Both the position numbers and the translations under genes were made by a program. This document shows positions 1-12,225 of a DNA stretch of 64,000 bases, one piece after another. Position 1 is the stretch's first letter; every line of letters starts with the position of its first letter. This DNA comes from Blastomussa wellsi (taxonomy: Eukaryota > Cnidaria > Anthozoa > Scleractinia > Plerogyridae). Location of the stretch: positions 19,784,798 through 19,848,797 of the forward strand of contig OX393567.1 in NCBI GenBank assembly GCA_947652115.1. Reading direction: 5' to 3'. The notes beneath the pieces are model-generated. The model worked only from the letters and a program-made list of their open reading frames with translations, was not told the origin of the DNA and searched no databases.

Positions 1-160
1 GAGGCAGGGGGTGCTTGTGGGATTGAGGGGGGGGGATGCCAAAAAAAATATTCTGTAAGGGGCGTCACTTCAAAAATTACCCTAAAATTTTGTAATACCA
101 AAATGCCCTAATATTGCATTTCTGAGGTTCCTGGGGGTAGCATGTCCCCCGGACCCCCTA

Positions 161-306
161 GTTTGTAATGGATGGAACATCATCAACTCCAAACCACTTG
201 ATAAAGTTCACTCCCAATAACAAACAGCACCTTGTTTGTAATGGACGGAACATCATCAACTCCAAACCACTTGATAAAGTTCACTCCCAATAGCAAACAG
301 CACCTT
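161..306. repeat. Tandem duplication, two 73-bp units
   Basis: Units 161-233 and 234-306 are near-identical; I count two differences. Both begin gtttgtaatgga and end cagcacctt. No coding potential is seen. The near-identity suggests a recent local duplication. Confidence 0.9.
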
Positions 307-512
307 GTTTATCAAAGGAAAAGACAGCTTACCATGGCCAGTGCACACGTAAATATTTAAAAATTATTTTCACTATTTTCACTTTAAACTGCAGTAAATA
401 AATTTACAAATATTACAAAATGTCTGCCAGATTGGCGTAAAATACCGTTTCTTAAATTCTAAATTTTCCCTGGGGAGAATACCCCCAATTCCCCCTAGCT
501 GGGGGACTTACA

Positions 513-796
513 TTCTCGTCCCCAGAGCCGCTTGTCCCTCTTTGCCGGCTGGGCCTGTGCACTAGGAACAAGTGGCTTTGGGGACACACGATTTGATTCG
601 CTGAAATCAAACAAAGGAAGTCAAATCATATCAGCCGTTTTAAACGTGCTAACGATAAAGGATTTTAAAACGGCTGATGTTATTGGACTCCCTTTGTTTT
701 ATTTCAGCGAATCAAATCGTGTGTCCCCAGAGTCACTTTTTCCTCGTGCCCAAGGCCCAGCCGGCTAAGAGGGACAAGTGGCTCTGGGGACGAGAA
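513..796. mobile_element. Palindromic MITE-like element (CTCGTCCCCAGAGCC family)
   Basis: Long imperfect inverted repeat. The left end reads ttctcgtccccagagcc and the right end is its complement, ggctctggggacgagaa. The arms stay complementary inward through cttgtccctctt and cacacgatttgattcgctgaa, so nearly the whole element is a hairpin. The 78-codon open frame inside is a by-product of the palindrome. Ends with the same motif recur at 21271-21350, 29885-30123 and 47440-47660, so this is a dispersed family. No transposase is present. Confidence 0.8.
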
Positions 797-2741
797 CGGG
801 GTACTCATTGGGTTCAAAATACAGTCACAGTATACAAAGGACATGTCCCATAGTTGAAAACAATTTTTCAAAAAGAAATTTTTGAAACTGCAGTTTTTGT
901 GTTAAGCTTGATAAGTTAAACTTTACTTGATCATACTTTTTGCTTTGCTTTGCGTTTCTTTTCTTTTTTTTTTTTTTGGGGGGGGGGGTCATTTAAAAAA
1001 TTTTAGGTTTACGAGAGGGAGGCCAGGGCAAAAATATCCGGTTTAGAGGGGGTCATCATATGCTACAGAGACTATCTACCAAATCCCAACAGCCCCCCTA
1101 TCCCATAAAAAATGAACGGTCCCTTATGCGCGTTAACAATATACTTTGAGCGGAAGAAGAATTTTTTTCCAACTGTACTCTTGAAGCCTGTTTCTCCTTG
1201 AACACTGACTGTTTTGTTTTGTGAGGCAAAACAATTTTTTCAGCTTAGTTAATTTTCATGTTTAACGAGATTGGACATATTGATTGACTTGATTGTCAAA
1301 AATTTTGTTCGAGAGTTTCTGTTCCTTAATTAATCTCAACAAACTTGGAGACACATCACAATTGTTTTTAGAGTTATTCTTCTCGGCTACGTTTTCTTGA
1401 TTATAAAGAAATTATATAAAATTATATAGATTGTTTTCAACGGCAGAATATCAGTTTTGCGTTCCAGCAGAAATATCTCAGTTTCCTGTTCGAGTTTGTG
1501 TATTTGGATTGATTTGTTGTGAACAGCAAAATAATATAGTTTTCATATTTCATCCCTAGCTAGTTTTGCCGCTTAATTTCCACGAACTTTGGTAAACAGG
1601 AATATTGATTGTCTCAGTTTCGCAAAGAGTAAATGTTTTCAATTTTTTATCCCGAGTCAAATTTTCTTTCATATAAAAAAATTGAATGTGTGCACATTCG
1701 TGTATGGAGCCGCAAAATGTTTTTCATTGTTACTCCGAGTTATTTTCCTTAATTTGTCTATTTGATGTGTCTTGTTCCGAGGGGCAAAATAAAATGTTCT
1801 CTTTCGCTTTTCCCCCGGAATTTTTTCCCTTTAATTTGAAAAACCGGGTGCATCTGGATTATTATATTTTGCCGTTAAGCCCATGCAATAATTTTCTTTT
1901 CTATTTTCATTAAAATGGAATATGTTTCAAGCACGTACATTCTCTAATGTTATTTTGCTGCGTTCACTGGATTCAGCAAACGGTGATGCTTTAAATGTCG
2001 TTCAGGCGTTTTTCTAACTTAAATAATTTTGCGACGTTCACTCTTTCAAGTGTGAATTGTCTGAAAGTATTTCACATTTTAGGCTATTCAAATAATAATT
2101 TCGCCGAGTGAAATATAATCTTGTAATGTGACGAAACATGCCAACGAAATGATCGTGAAAAAGGAATCTCTCCAAAGCCAGACATCACTTTTCAAGGACG
2201 GGTATTTTAGATTACTTGCTACACAGGACGAGAGAAAGAAGCAAACTATATTTTACCTTTGACTATAAAACGAAGTCCGTTTAGCGAATTTGCTTTTATT
2301 TTTTCTCCTAAATGCTGCAAACCTATCGGAAAGTCTCCCATAATTTGGCACAGAAAGTTGATTTCGTTCTAACATCCTTGTCCTGTGTAACATTTGTTGG
2401 TTTTCATGGAGGTAACACAGCAGGCTATAAATTGTTTTGAAAGTCGAATCGACAAGAAAAGGAATAAAACAGTCGAGCGTCAAATAACATCTAAGTAACA
2501 TACGGTAGAGAACGTAAAAAGAGTTTACATGTCTTATTCGGCACGAACGCATTTTCTCGGGCAGCTGGAACAGATTATAGCCTGCCATGTTGGTTTATCT
2601 CCATATTATTGTTCAAGTACAGCATCTCTTTCACAAAACTGGCTCAAGAGAAAATCGGGTATTATATTGTTGAAATTTTACTTCAAATACTGGCAAACTC
2701 TATAATTGCGTCCAGTTTTTGTGCGAGATGCTGTACGGTTG
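797..2741. other. AT-rich flank, no gene recognised
   Basis: T-rich low-complexity sequence, including a T-run followed by a G-run near 961-990. Open frames here are short, have no recognisable family, and lack splice-linked neighbours. Confidence 0.6.
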
Positions 2742-3127
2742 TTTTGGCGGGAAAATATCGTTTCGTAAACCTTGCCAAAATTGTTGCTAGGGGAAACTCT
2801 GTGCAAATTTTTTCAAATTTTCCCGCCAAAAGTCTTAGTGTATACAGAGGGGCAAAAAAAACCTGTGAACATTTTAAATTAAATTTAACTAATTGAAAAT
2901 ATGGACTTGTAAGTGAATGAAAGAACAATAAACTTCAAAAGTACACTTGTTGACACTTTATTATTTCCAGTGATATTTAAGCTCAACGACAACAACAAGA
3001 AGAAATTATTAATAAACTACAGCAAATAAAAACTTTAATGTAATTAAGTCACTATCAAAAAATAAAAATTTGGCGCATGCGTATTTTAAGCGCCCCGTAT
3101 TTTTCTAAGTTTTTTGGCGGGAAAATT
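2742..3127. repeat. Inverted-repeat cluster with E2F-like motifs
   Basis: The string ttttggcgggaaaa occurs at about 2742 and 3111 and its complement at about 2817. A related ttggcgc lies near 3070. The pair 2742/2817 makes a palindrome of roughly 90 bp. The core TTTGGCGGGAAA matches the E2F consensus, but the inverted arrangement fits a repeat as well as a promoter. No gene start was identified beside it. Confidence 0.45.
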
Positions 3128-5270
3128 ATAACAATTTATACAGAGTTTACCATGACAATACGTTTCCAAGAAGTGTACAAGCAGCACTAAAAATAAAAAA
3201 AAGTCGACTAACTAATTTTGGAAATATTCCTGTAAACCTCGTTTGTAATTCACCAAAGTTTAACAGCTTATAAAGCTCAAAACGAAAAGTGGAACCTCAA
3301 GAAACACTGCACAAAACTTCACGAGTGTAAGTTGTATTTTCTACTTGTCAAACACGCAAAAGATCGAGTAAATGATTATTTTGGTTCTCCAAGACAATCT
3401 TTTTATGAAACTTTTTTTCTGGCGTTTTACGAAAGCGAATTGACTTGAAGTTCCACCTCGTAAGGCCGAGTCGCTGCAACGATTCGTCTTGTAAAACACA
3501 ATGAATTTTTGGTCCCTGCAACAGAATTTTGTGGCTGCAATCAGGTGCACCAATTCAAACTGGTTTGAATTCATGCGACTGATCGTCGCGACAAAGATTT
3601 TCACAAAAATTCATCGTATCACACGAGGCGAATTAACGTCTTGCCACTGCGATTTAATTGTCACCTATTGTGTCCAGGTCTTCCTATTGTGTCCAGAGTT
3701 TTCACAAGTAAAATGGACCAACAAAAGTAGCGAAAACCCACAACAATGTTGATGAAAATGAAATGAAAAAAAGTCCAATTACATTTTATGCCCGAAATTT
3801 GCAGAAAGCAAATATATTGCTAATAACGAAGAACTGTGTTACTCTACTTGCTAAACTAGTCTGCTGTTTCAAATTGTTTAAAAGACGGTAATGGCTGCCC
3901 CTGAAATAGCATAAATCGGGTAATCGAAAGAAAATGTAAACTAGCATTGTAATTAAAACGACCACTTCAATTTAGTTAGCATTCTTAGTCAGCATTCTCT
4001 TCAATTCAAAATTGCTTCTTTTTATTCTGGTACACAAATATCCAATTAATATTGTAGTGCTCGCTCAATATCAGCTTTGGGAAGTCTACGGAAAATTCCT
4101 TCCAACAAAAATAGTGGCTTGTGTATTCTACAAGAATCGAAACATTCTAATTGGAGCTATTTTCAGTTGGTTGAACAAAACACCCGGCCGATGCAGGGAA
4201 AATTAAACTTAAAATGATTCGTCAAAACAACGATTCCCAAAATTATAGAAGTATTAAAAAGGCGCGTGTATTTTTTACTATAGCCACCATTCGTATCAGA
4301 AGTTTGCCAAGTTTTAATGATAATGTAGCTAAAGCTTATCTTTGAGTTGTCTTGTCTAGCGGTTGATAAACCATTGACTCTTGACTTCATTTTTTCTGCT
4401 TATTGGGACTTGCTTCACATCTCAGTCCTATGATGCTTTTAAGAATGCAAATAAACAAACAAAAATACAAGTTCTCGTGAACAAAAATCATTTTAAATTT
4501 GTATTTACAAATCCTCTATAGTCTGACGGAGAGACTTTTTACACCAGCAAACATTCCACTCAGTGTGCAGTGCGAGAAATTTTAGTTTTTCGTGATCGCG
4601 CAATTCTATATAAAAAACGTAAATAGCAAATCAATGTTGAGGTTCGATTTGTTCTTGCACAAATAAGCACCATCCTAGTTGCCATATTTTAATACATCTT
4701 TAAAAATAGCTCAGCAAAAGGAGTTGTAAGCTCGACGGTTTTAAAATTATATTCGATTCGAAGCGCTGCAGTGAACTGCAGCACGGCGTACAACGGACAT
4801 AACAAGTTCACTTTAAAGTTGGCAGAAAGTGTCCAGCTACTTACCATCACGTAGGCAAAGCTTGACGAGATGTCGCCTTTCCTTTCATTCTGAAGCATTC
4901 AATGCTTGGCTCTCCTTTCTTTCAACGTAAAATTCGTCTTCGACAAGGATTGAAGGATAACAGCACGCGTTCCTTGTCGGCATCAAGTACTATGCGCCAT
5001 GAATATGTATTAAAAGTTGTAAACAGTCATCAAAAAGTACGTCACAAATTCTTTAAAAAAAAAAAATACTTCTTTGCATACATTTTAACTTTTAATTACG
5101 AAGACAGACTATATGAAAAGAATACATGAAAAACCTAATTATATATTTGAGAAAATCCGTTCACACAGTATTGTTTTTATTCCGTTTTATATTTTCTTGT
5201 ATGTGTACAATATATTTTAAACAGAATCGACGCCATTTTGGACTTTACCGTCTTCTCAACCGTTTATTAT
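3128..5270. other. Intergenic, no gene recognised
   Basis: AT-rich sequence with only short open frames that show no family resemblance and no convincing exon signals. Confidence 0.55.
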
Positions 5271-5391
5271 TAGGGACCTTGAGATCGGAATACAGGAACG
5301 AGATTGAGTACGTACGTCTGGGACCGTAACTGGGTTGAAATTTGAAAGGCCTACTCGTTCTCGTTCTCGTACTCCGATCTGAAGGTCCCTA
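5271..5391. mobile_element. Small palindromic MITE-like element
   Basis: The ends tagggacctt and aaggtcccta are inverted. The arms continue as gagatcgga and tccgatct, with gaacgag against ctcgttc. No coding sequence is present. Confidence 0.65.
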
Positions 5392-5757
5392 ATGTTCCCG
5401 AGACGAGGACGAGGAACCGATTTTGGCCTGTTGGGTTTACTAAATAGGGCGGGGTCGTGATCAGTCCCTGTGAAACTGCATACGACTGTCACAAAAGCCA
5501 CATGTCGATACATGTACACAGTGGTACATCTTTACACACGCGAATGGGAAGAAAATTTGAAAAAAATGTTTTGTAATTTCCTTTCCAGTTTTGGGAATTC
5601 CGCGATGCCTCTGACCAAAACGCAAATTTAAATTTCACGGGAAATAATTCGGGAAATATGGATCAGCAGGGTATTTTAAAACAAGCAACCAACCTCGTCC
5701 CCAGGGTCTCTCCCTGGGAACGAGGTTTGGAAATAAGGCGCGCCTGCGGCTAACATT

Positions 5758-5769
5758 GCGCGGGAAAAA
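5758..5769. promoter_or_regulatory. E2F-like site upstream of DMC1
   Basis: gcgcgggaaaaa, read on the minus strand as tttttcccgcgc, matches the E2F consensus TTTSSCGC. It lies about 310 bp before the preferred DMC1 start codon. This is a motif match only; no transcription start site can be assigned. Confidence 0.3.
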
Positions 5770-6077
5770 TCCGTAGCACTGCAGAAGCACTGCAAAGTGT
5801 TCACCACAACGACCCGCAAAACATTTTAAAGGCTGTTTTCTTCTTTGAGAGTTGGGTAAATATGACAACGGGTTTTTGATTATATTGCGCAAAATCGTCT
5901 TTAATTGACTCACCTCTTTAGTCAGATTTCTGGTTAAACAGACGCGCATATTTTGCAAGGGAAACTGTCTTTTGCACAAGCACCTAAAGAATGCATCGCA
6001 ATGATCAAGCAAAATCAATTTTCCACAGGGTTGAAATTAGGTACAACGAATTAGCACAACACAAGAAAACGAAAAAA

Positions 6078-9000
6078 ATGATGGAATCTGCTACTGCTCA
6101 TGACCAGGTAGTAGAGGAAGAATTGAGCGATCAAGAGGAGGTAAGGATTTAGTTGTAGGATGGTAAATATTTGGTGGAAAACTAGTTTGTGGGCTTCTAC
6201 ATTATTGCGAAAAAGCACTAAATTCTTGTTCTTTCCGCAAACTGAATAATACTGTACACAATTACTTGTTTACAAAACTATTTTCTGTTTATCACTAGGA
6301 ATCTTTTTATCAAGACATAGACCTTCTACAGAACCATGGAATTGTGAGTACACAGTCAACGTTTGTAGTTTATTTTGTAGTTCACAGAGGTTTTGGAAAT
6401 AGTCTTCCTGGTTTGTTTCTAACTAATAAGTTTAAGTTTTGACTGTTTTTGAAGAACGTTGCTGATATAAAAAAGCTCAAGTCAGCTGGAATTTGCACTG
6501 TGAAGGTATGTCTGGATGTTGAAAATTCAAAGTTTAAATGACAAAAATTAAGGTTAACTCATCTTTGCCAATTATAAAGTTCTATGAACACAGTTAGTGG
6601 TCCCCTTTGAAGAGGATCAGAAATTTTGTTTTCAATATTTATTAATTAATTTTTAGGGAGTGCAAATGACAACAAGGCGAAAAATGTGCCAGATAAAAGG
6701 AATATCAGAAGCAAAAATGGAGAAAATAAAGGTAAAATTGTTACATTTGATGCATTATATTGTTTACCTTAAATTAATTTAATTTACCTTAATTTAACGG
6801 TTTAATTTATTTTTCGTTGTTTTCCTTATTACTTTTTCTTGTAAGTAACTGTGCTCACATCGTGGGTGGCTCCACCTGAAATGTTCTGCAATTGGTATAG
6901 GATTTAATGGGGTCGAAACCAATTGTGGAATTACAAGCATTTTAGGCATCCTACTGATGAACGGTTATGGCAATTAGATATTTTTTACAGGAGCCAACAT
7001 TGAGATTGTGGTCTGTCCCCTTTTAATTTAAATATAACACCTCTTCTAAATTCTGGTGTGATATGTAGTTTTCAATACTATCAGTTTCCGCAGAAGCTTA
7101 TCATCTACTCTAGGTGATAAGCTTCTGGTTTCTGATGCGATATTATGAAACAATATTTCTTTATAACATCCAAACTCCATATGAATTAAGTATTTTTCTT
7201 ACCAATTTCTAAATAACACTTTTCTCCTTTTAGGAGGCTGCTGCTAAGCTAGCTGTGAGTATTTTGTAAACTTTGAAATAATTGAAAATATAAATTGGTT
7301 TTCAAATACTCATTTACTATGCATGAAGACTTCATTTTTGTAATCATTACTCTTCATCTTACAGAATGCTGGCTTTGTTACAGCTTTGGAGTATAGTGAC
7401 ATGAGGAAAATGGTTTTCAGGATTTCTACTGGAAGTACGGAGCTAGAGTATGTAAACTTAAGATCAAATTTCACTCGATAATTTTTCTAAAAATTCTGAA
7501 GCACTTTTTACTGAGACAATCAGCAGTAACAATTTCTCAATTTTGTTTTAATTTTTCTACAGCAAACTTCTTGGAGGTATGTAGCTATAAGCATGTATAC
7601 TATTGTGTGTTCTTGTGATCTTGGCATGATTTCAGACTTTTATTCTTGAATTGTCACAGGAGGAATAGAAAGTATGTCGATAACAGAGGTTTTTGGAGGT
7701 AGGACAACTTACTGGTAATTGTTAGTAGCAATGGCCCCACATTTTAACAATTATGCTCCAGTGTCTAAGGACAGGTGTAAGGACAGGTGTCAAATAAACA
7801 GGAGTCTGTGTTTCATTGGGATATCCAAACATCGAAGATCTGCAGCACTGCAAAAGATTTTTTAACAACATTTGAGGTGTTTGGATAGCCGATGAAACAC
7901 TACCTTCAGTGCTGATCAATACGTCTTCTCAATCAAAACAAAACTAATAACTAATTAAAAAAAACTAATAAAGTTAGTGTTGTAAAAACCTATGCTTATT
8001 ATAACGAGGTATCCGAACTTCCACCCTGGTTATGATTTTCTGTTTTAATTTGATGAATTATCTCCACCTCTATACAGACTGTATTCTACACAAAGGTTAA
8101 AATTTAAGTTTTCATACTAAAACAATCCTAATTGCCGAAAATTTCTTATTTCAAAGTGAGCTTGATTTTATATTTTTTCCTAATAGAATTCAGGACTGGC
8201 AAAACACAGCTGTCACATACACTCTGCGGTGGGTTTTAACAGTTATTTTTAGTCATACATTCCATTGTGGCCAGTATTAATATTACCTTTAGATGGTAAA
8301 CTAAGGATTAATTTTGTCAGAAGCATCTTCACTCAGGATCACAGTAACTATAATATTTAAATTAATAAAGTAAAATTGATTATGTAACCCACCAGTAACA
8401 GCACAGCTGCCTGGAGCAAATGGATATACAGGAGGAAAAGTGATTTTCATCGATACAGAGGTACCTTTTATATACATGCTATATGAATACTGTAACTCAA
8501 AAAGCATGCTATGTTGACACTGCATTTGCCAAAAACTGGAGAGTTTTCCAAATTATTTCCGCAATAAAAAAAAATTGCTTGTGAAGCAAAAACGAAAAGT
8601 GATTCAAATTGACCATGGCCAATTAATTTACGCACCTCATATTTAATACTTTAGACCAAAACTTGTTATGCATGTCGCATTACTGTTGAACTATGCAACT
8701 TTAACTGATATCAAACCAAAGCTTTAAGCAATTGACCTCCATATATTTCATACTTAATAATTCATTTCACCCTGATTACTTTTTTGCAGAACACTTTGTA
8801 TCCTTTGACCATGTTTCACTGTTCTATCAATCTGATTCACATGCAACATAAATTTGACACTGGTCAATTCAGTGTGTTTATCAACATAAAGAGATATTTT
8901 CCTTTACTAATAATAGTAGACCTGATCGACTTAGAGAGATTGCAGACAGATTCAACCTGGACCAGAATGCAATGTTAGACAATGTGCTCTACTGCAGGGC

Positions 9001-11989
9001 ATACACAAGTAAGTGAAAATCCAAACTGGCATTTGAGTTTGTTAACAAAGTACACAACAATGTCTGTTAAAAATTACAGACCTTAAAATTAAAATAGCCA
9101 CTATTTGATTACTACTATTATATATTAATTCTGATAATTAGAATAATTGTAATTATTGTGGTCTTAATTAATTTCCATTCATAGGTGAACACCAGTATGA
9201 GTTAATGGATAGCGTGGCTGCAAAGTTCCATGAAGAACCAGGAGTATTCAAGCTTATGGTATGCAAAAAATGGACTGAATATGTACTCAATGGAGTACCT
9301 ATTATCATAGTTCAATAATCATAGTGGAGTTTGAAATTTGAGATCAGCAACCAAATATGTCAAGTCAGCATTATTTTGTCTCTGTCTCATACATTTTTAA
9401 ATTCAGTTACAGTGTAAATGGATTTCTGATGTTCTAACAAATGTTTTGCATCAATTGTTGTTAGATCATCGACTCAATAATGGCACTATTTAGAGTGGAT
9501 TTTTGTGGAAGAGGAGAATTGGCTGACAGGCAACAAAAACTTGCACAGATGTTATCACGACTGCAAAAACTCTCAGAGGGTGAGCTATGGGACCAACTTC
9601 CTGAGATAGCTTGTGCCTAATCAGCATACATTTTCTATATCATATTTCTGCATGACTGTACAGTACGTAACACGGTTACAAAGTTAATGTAGAAACTTAT
9701 TCATTATTGCCTACTGTAGATTAATCTATTTTGGTGGCTCTACACTTAATAAATAGAAAACAAAGCTGTGAATGTCAGATCACATAAAAAGGTAACTGTC
9801 GCATTAGCAATAGTTACTGTTTTCTTGTTTCCATTTTACAGAATTCAATGTTGCAATTTTCATCACCAATCAGGTAAATCAATATTATTATAACATTGTT
9901 AATAAATCAAGTGTGGTTAGTCATGGCGAATAAGTATTTCTTTCTTCTTTCATCTTTTTTGCTACTGTTGTTAATTGTTGTTTTATATGTAACTCCCAGG
10001 TTTTGTAAGACAAGTTGCTTATTTACCATGACACCATTGCGGTGCAGTGCTGATACCACTGGCAATCACTGTTCTGATTACTGTGCTCTGTTTGATTGGA
10101 GAATGAGACTCAGAAAAGCTAACTTGACTTAAATGTTCCTTTCAAAATAGTTGGCACAATTTATTTGCCGACTATAACCATTTTGCTATTTAAGGACTTC
10201 AAAATATTTGTTTCATCTAGATTGATTCAATGTAGTAATTTTTGCAGTGTACATGTATGCATATCTAATACAAAATGTTTCCACTTGCAGATGACAGCAG
10301 ATCCAGGAGGTGTGTACTGAGTTTTTACTTAGTGATATATAGTGTGCGAAATGGAAATGATTTAACGTGTTAGGATTTTTCACCTTTTGAATATTAACTT
10401 TTTGGCACTTTGTTATGCATGGTCGCTTGGTAGCTTTACTACTTGGGTTTTGGTAACTTACCATTATGGTGGTCACTTTTATTGGCATGGTCAGTTGAGC
10501 TTTACTTTCTTATTTTTTGTCACTTGGTTTTGGTAACTTGGTTTTTTTGTCATTGGTAATTTACAATTTCCAGTCACTTTTATTTTTTTTTAATAAATAG
10601 TAATACTAGGCAGTATTCTTACACATTCATTTATCTTGAAAAAGAAACTTCTTAGTACATTTAGCCAGTGTACTAAGAAAAAATGAATGAAAATCCTAGG
10701 TGATCACTGGTGTTACCACCAACTCGAAGATTGTACTTACCTAATTTGTCAATCTTCTTACTTTACTTTTTTCACTTTCTTCCATGGCTGGATGGTTAAA
10801 CAGCAACAATGAGGTAATTATTATTAACTTATTAATGTTAACTGCGAGATGCAGTGGGCCAATGGTTGCTGTGCTGGACTCTGGATTGAGAGGTCCAGTT
10901 TCGAGACTGGGCTGAGGTCATTTTGTTGTGTTCTCAAGCAATAAATTTTAATCACAATGCCTCTCTTCGCCCAGGCCCCGGTTTTTGTTCAAAGGGTGGA
11001 TAATGCTATCCACTGGAAAAATCACTATCCAGTGGATAAGTGTTGGCAAAACAAAGTAGGGTAGACTATCCAATAGATAGTGATTTATCCAGTGGATAGA
11101 GCTATCCACAACAACGGTCGGCGCCAGGTGTTTACAATTTAATGCTGGCTGTAACCCTGTGATAGACTTGCATCCCATACAGGGAGGAGCAGAAATACTG
11201 ACTCCTAGATCCTAATCACGTCAATTGCTACAGAAACCAGGATAAGTTCCCATCCGATGGGCCACTGGGCTCGACTGCAGACTGACAATAATCATTGATT
11301 GCATGCGTCATCATTTTTCAATTCCATTTAAAATTCTGAAATTATTTTTAAAACAAATCTGGAGAAGTGGTTGTTTGTTCTTCATTAGCTTTCAAGCTGA
11401 TCCCAAGAAACCAATTGGTGGACACATACTGGCACATGCCTCTACAACTCGCATTAGCTTAAGGAAAGGCAGAGGAGAAACAAGAATTGCCAAGATATAT
11501 GACAGGTTTGTAAAGTTCCATTAAACTAGACTCACAACAGTTTTCAGCACATTCCAGCTATTTACTACTTGTTGTTACAATCATGGTATCAAACAAATGC
11601 CCTATCATTGGTGAACAAGTTTTGATTATATTCTTGACATTACGGGTTACCATAGCAACATAACCTGTTAAAACACCCTTAATTTATTACTAAAACAAGC
11701 ATTTTTATTATTGAATTTTGATTAGCATGTCAAGATGCAACTTTTTGTTAAGTTAGCTTGGATTGGCTAATTTATCCAAATTTATGACAAAAGGACTCAA
11801 TTTTGAAAAGATGGGGTCACGTGATTACACTTAGCTACCAGCTACAGGTGCAATGAAGCCTACTCTTTTAATGACACATGGTGCTGATCAAATCTTGACA
11901 GCATGTTTTTGCGTTACAGTCCTGACCTTCCAGAGAATGAAGCCACATTTGCAGTAACATCAGGGGGTATCACTGACGCCAAAGAGTAA
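6078..11989 (+). CDS. DMC1: DMC1 meiotic recombinase (RecA/RAD51 family), 19 exons
   Basis: Meiosis-specific strand-exchange ATPase that forms filaments on resected DNA in the nucleus. The joined exons give 344 residues; human DMC1 has 340. Exons: 6078-6140, 6299-6343, 6455-6505, 6657-6731, 7234-7254, 7365-7447, 7563-7576, 7660-7698, 8187-8228, 8396-8460, 8790-8797, 8917-9008, 9185-9258, 9465-9579, 9842-9873, 10291-10309, 10804-10813, 11389-11505, 11920-11989. All introns are GT-AG and all phases close. Helix-hairpin-helix region about 31-85; Walker A GEFRTGKT at 130-137; Walker B around KLMIIDS, 222-228; the ATP-cap/C-terminal block [13 protein letters not shown] is intact. DMC1 rather than RAD51 is indicated by the [30 protein letters not shown] and TADPGATM-type segments. 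The preferred start, [15 protein letters not shown], fits the family N-terminus. An in-frame ATG at 5991 (stop at 5985) would add 29 residues. Odd: VDFCGRGEL and LYCRAYTS carry Cys where Ser/Thr and Ala are usual. Confidence 0.96.
7735..7940. mobile_element. MITE-like inverted repeat in DMC1 intron 8
   Basis: The internal arms tgtttcattgggatatccaaac and gtttggatagccgatgaaaca are inverted, followed by gtcttctcaatcaaaacaaa. A related copy lies in the opposite orientation at 25821-25982, inside VWA3A. The exact ends are uncertain. Confidence 0.6.
10846..11286 (+). mobile_element. tRNA-derived SINE carrying an internal palindrome, DMC1 intron 17
   Basis: The head has A-box-like and B-box-like pol III signals (ggtccagtttcgagact). 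The conserved body follows: gttgtgttct, then tgcctctcttcgcccagg, and at the end gatgggccactgggc and ctgcagactgac. Between cgcccagg and ccaggtgtttac sits a hairpin-forming block (about 10974-11126) made of repeats of the type ctatccactgg / ccagtggata. The same block occupies the same site in copies at 42165 and 55019. Confidence 0.8.
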
Positions 11990-12096
11990 TATTTTACGAT
12001 CAGTACAACAATACATGAACATTAATCTTTTTCATTTATTATTGCCACTATTAAAACTTTGTAGAAAATGAGAAATTTATACAATATTTGATTTTG

Positions 12097-12122
12097 AATA
12101 AATATTTTGTGAAAATTTTATT
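12097..12122. terminator. Facing poly(A) signals of DMC1 (+) and DCXR (-)
   Basis: aataaa at 12097-12102 is 108 bp after the DMC1 stop. The complement tttatt at 12117-12122 gives AATAAA on the minus strand, 104 bp after the DCXR stop; a second minus-strand AATAAA is at 12035-12040. The transcripts should therefore end nearly at the same place, or overlap if the distal DCXR signal is used. Confidence 0.55.
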
Positions 12123-12225
12123 TTACCCATACAAAAATGCTCTGTTTGTACATTCGAGTGCCAAAGCTTTCTTTTCTGGATGTATTTTCTTCTTTTCTGC
12201 TTGGCAAAACTGATAACTAAGCTAT

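Noticed and set aside
532..768. 78-codon frame
   Set aside because: Lies inside a palindromic element; openness comes from the inverted arms.
2253..2588. 111-codon minus-strand open frame
   Set aside because: No family resemblance, no acceptable exon partners, surrounded by AT-rich noncoding sequence.
5635..6018. 127-codon minus-strand frame overlapping the DMC1 5' region
   Set aside because: No recognisable domain; includes a small palindrome (cctcgtccccaggg) and opposes a solid gene.
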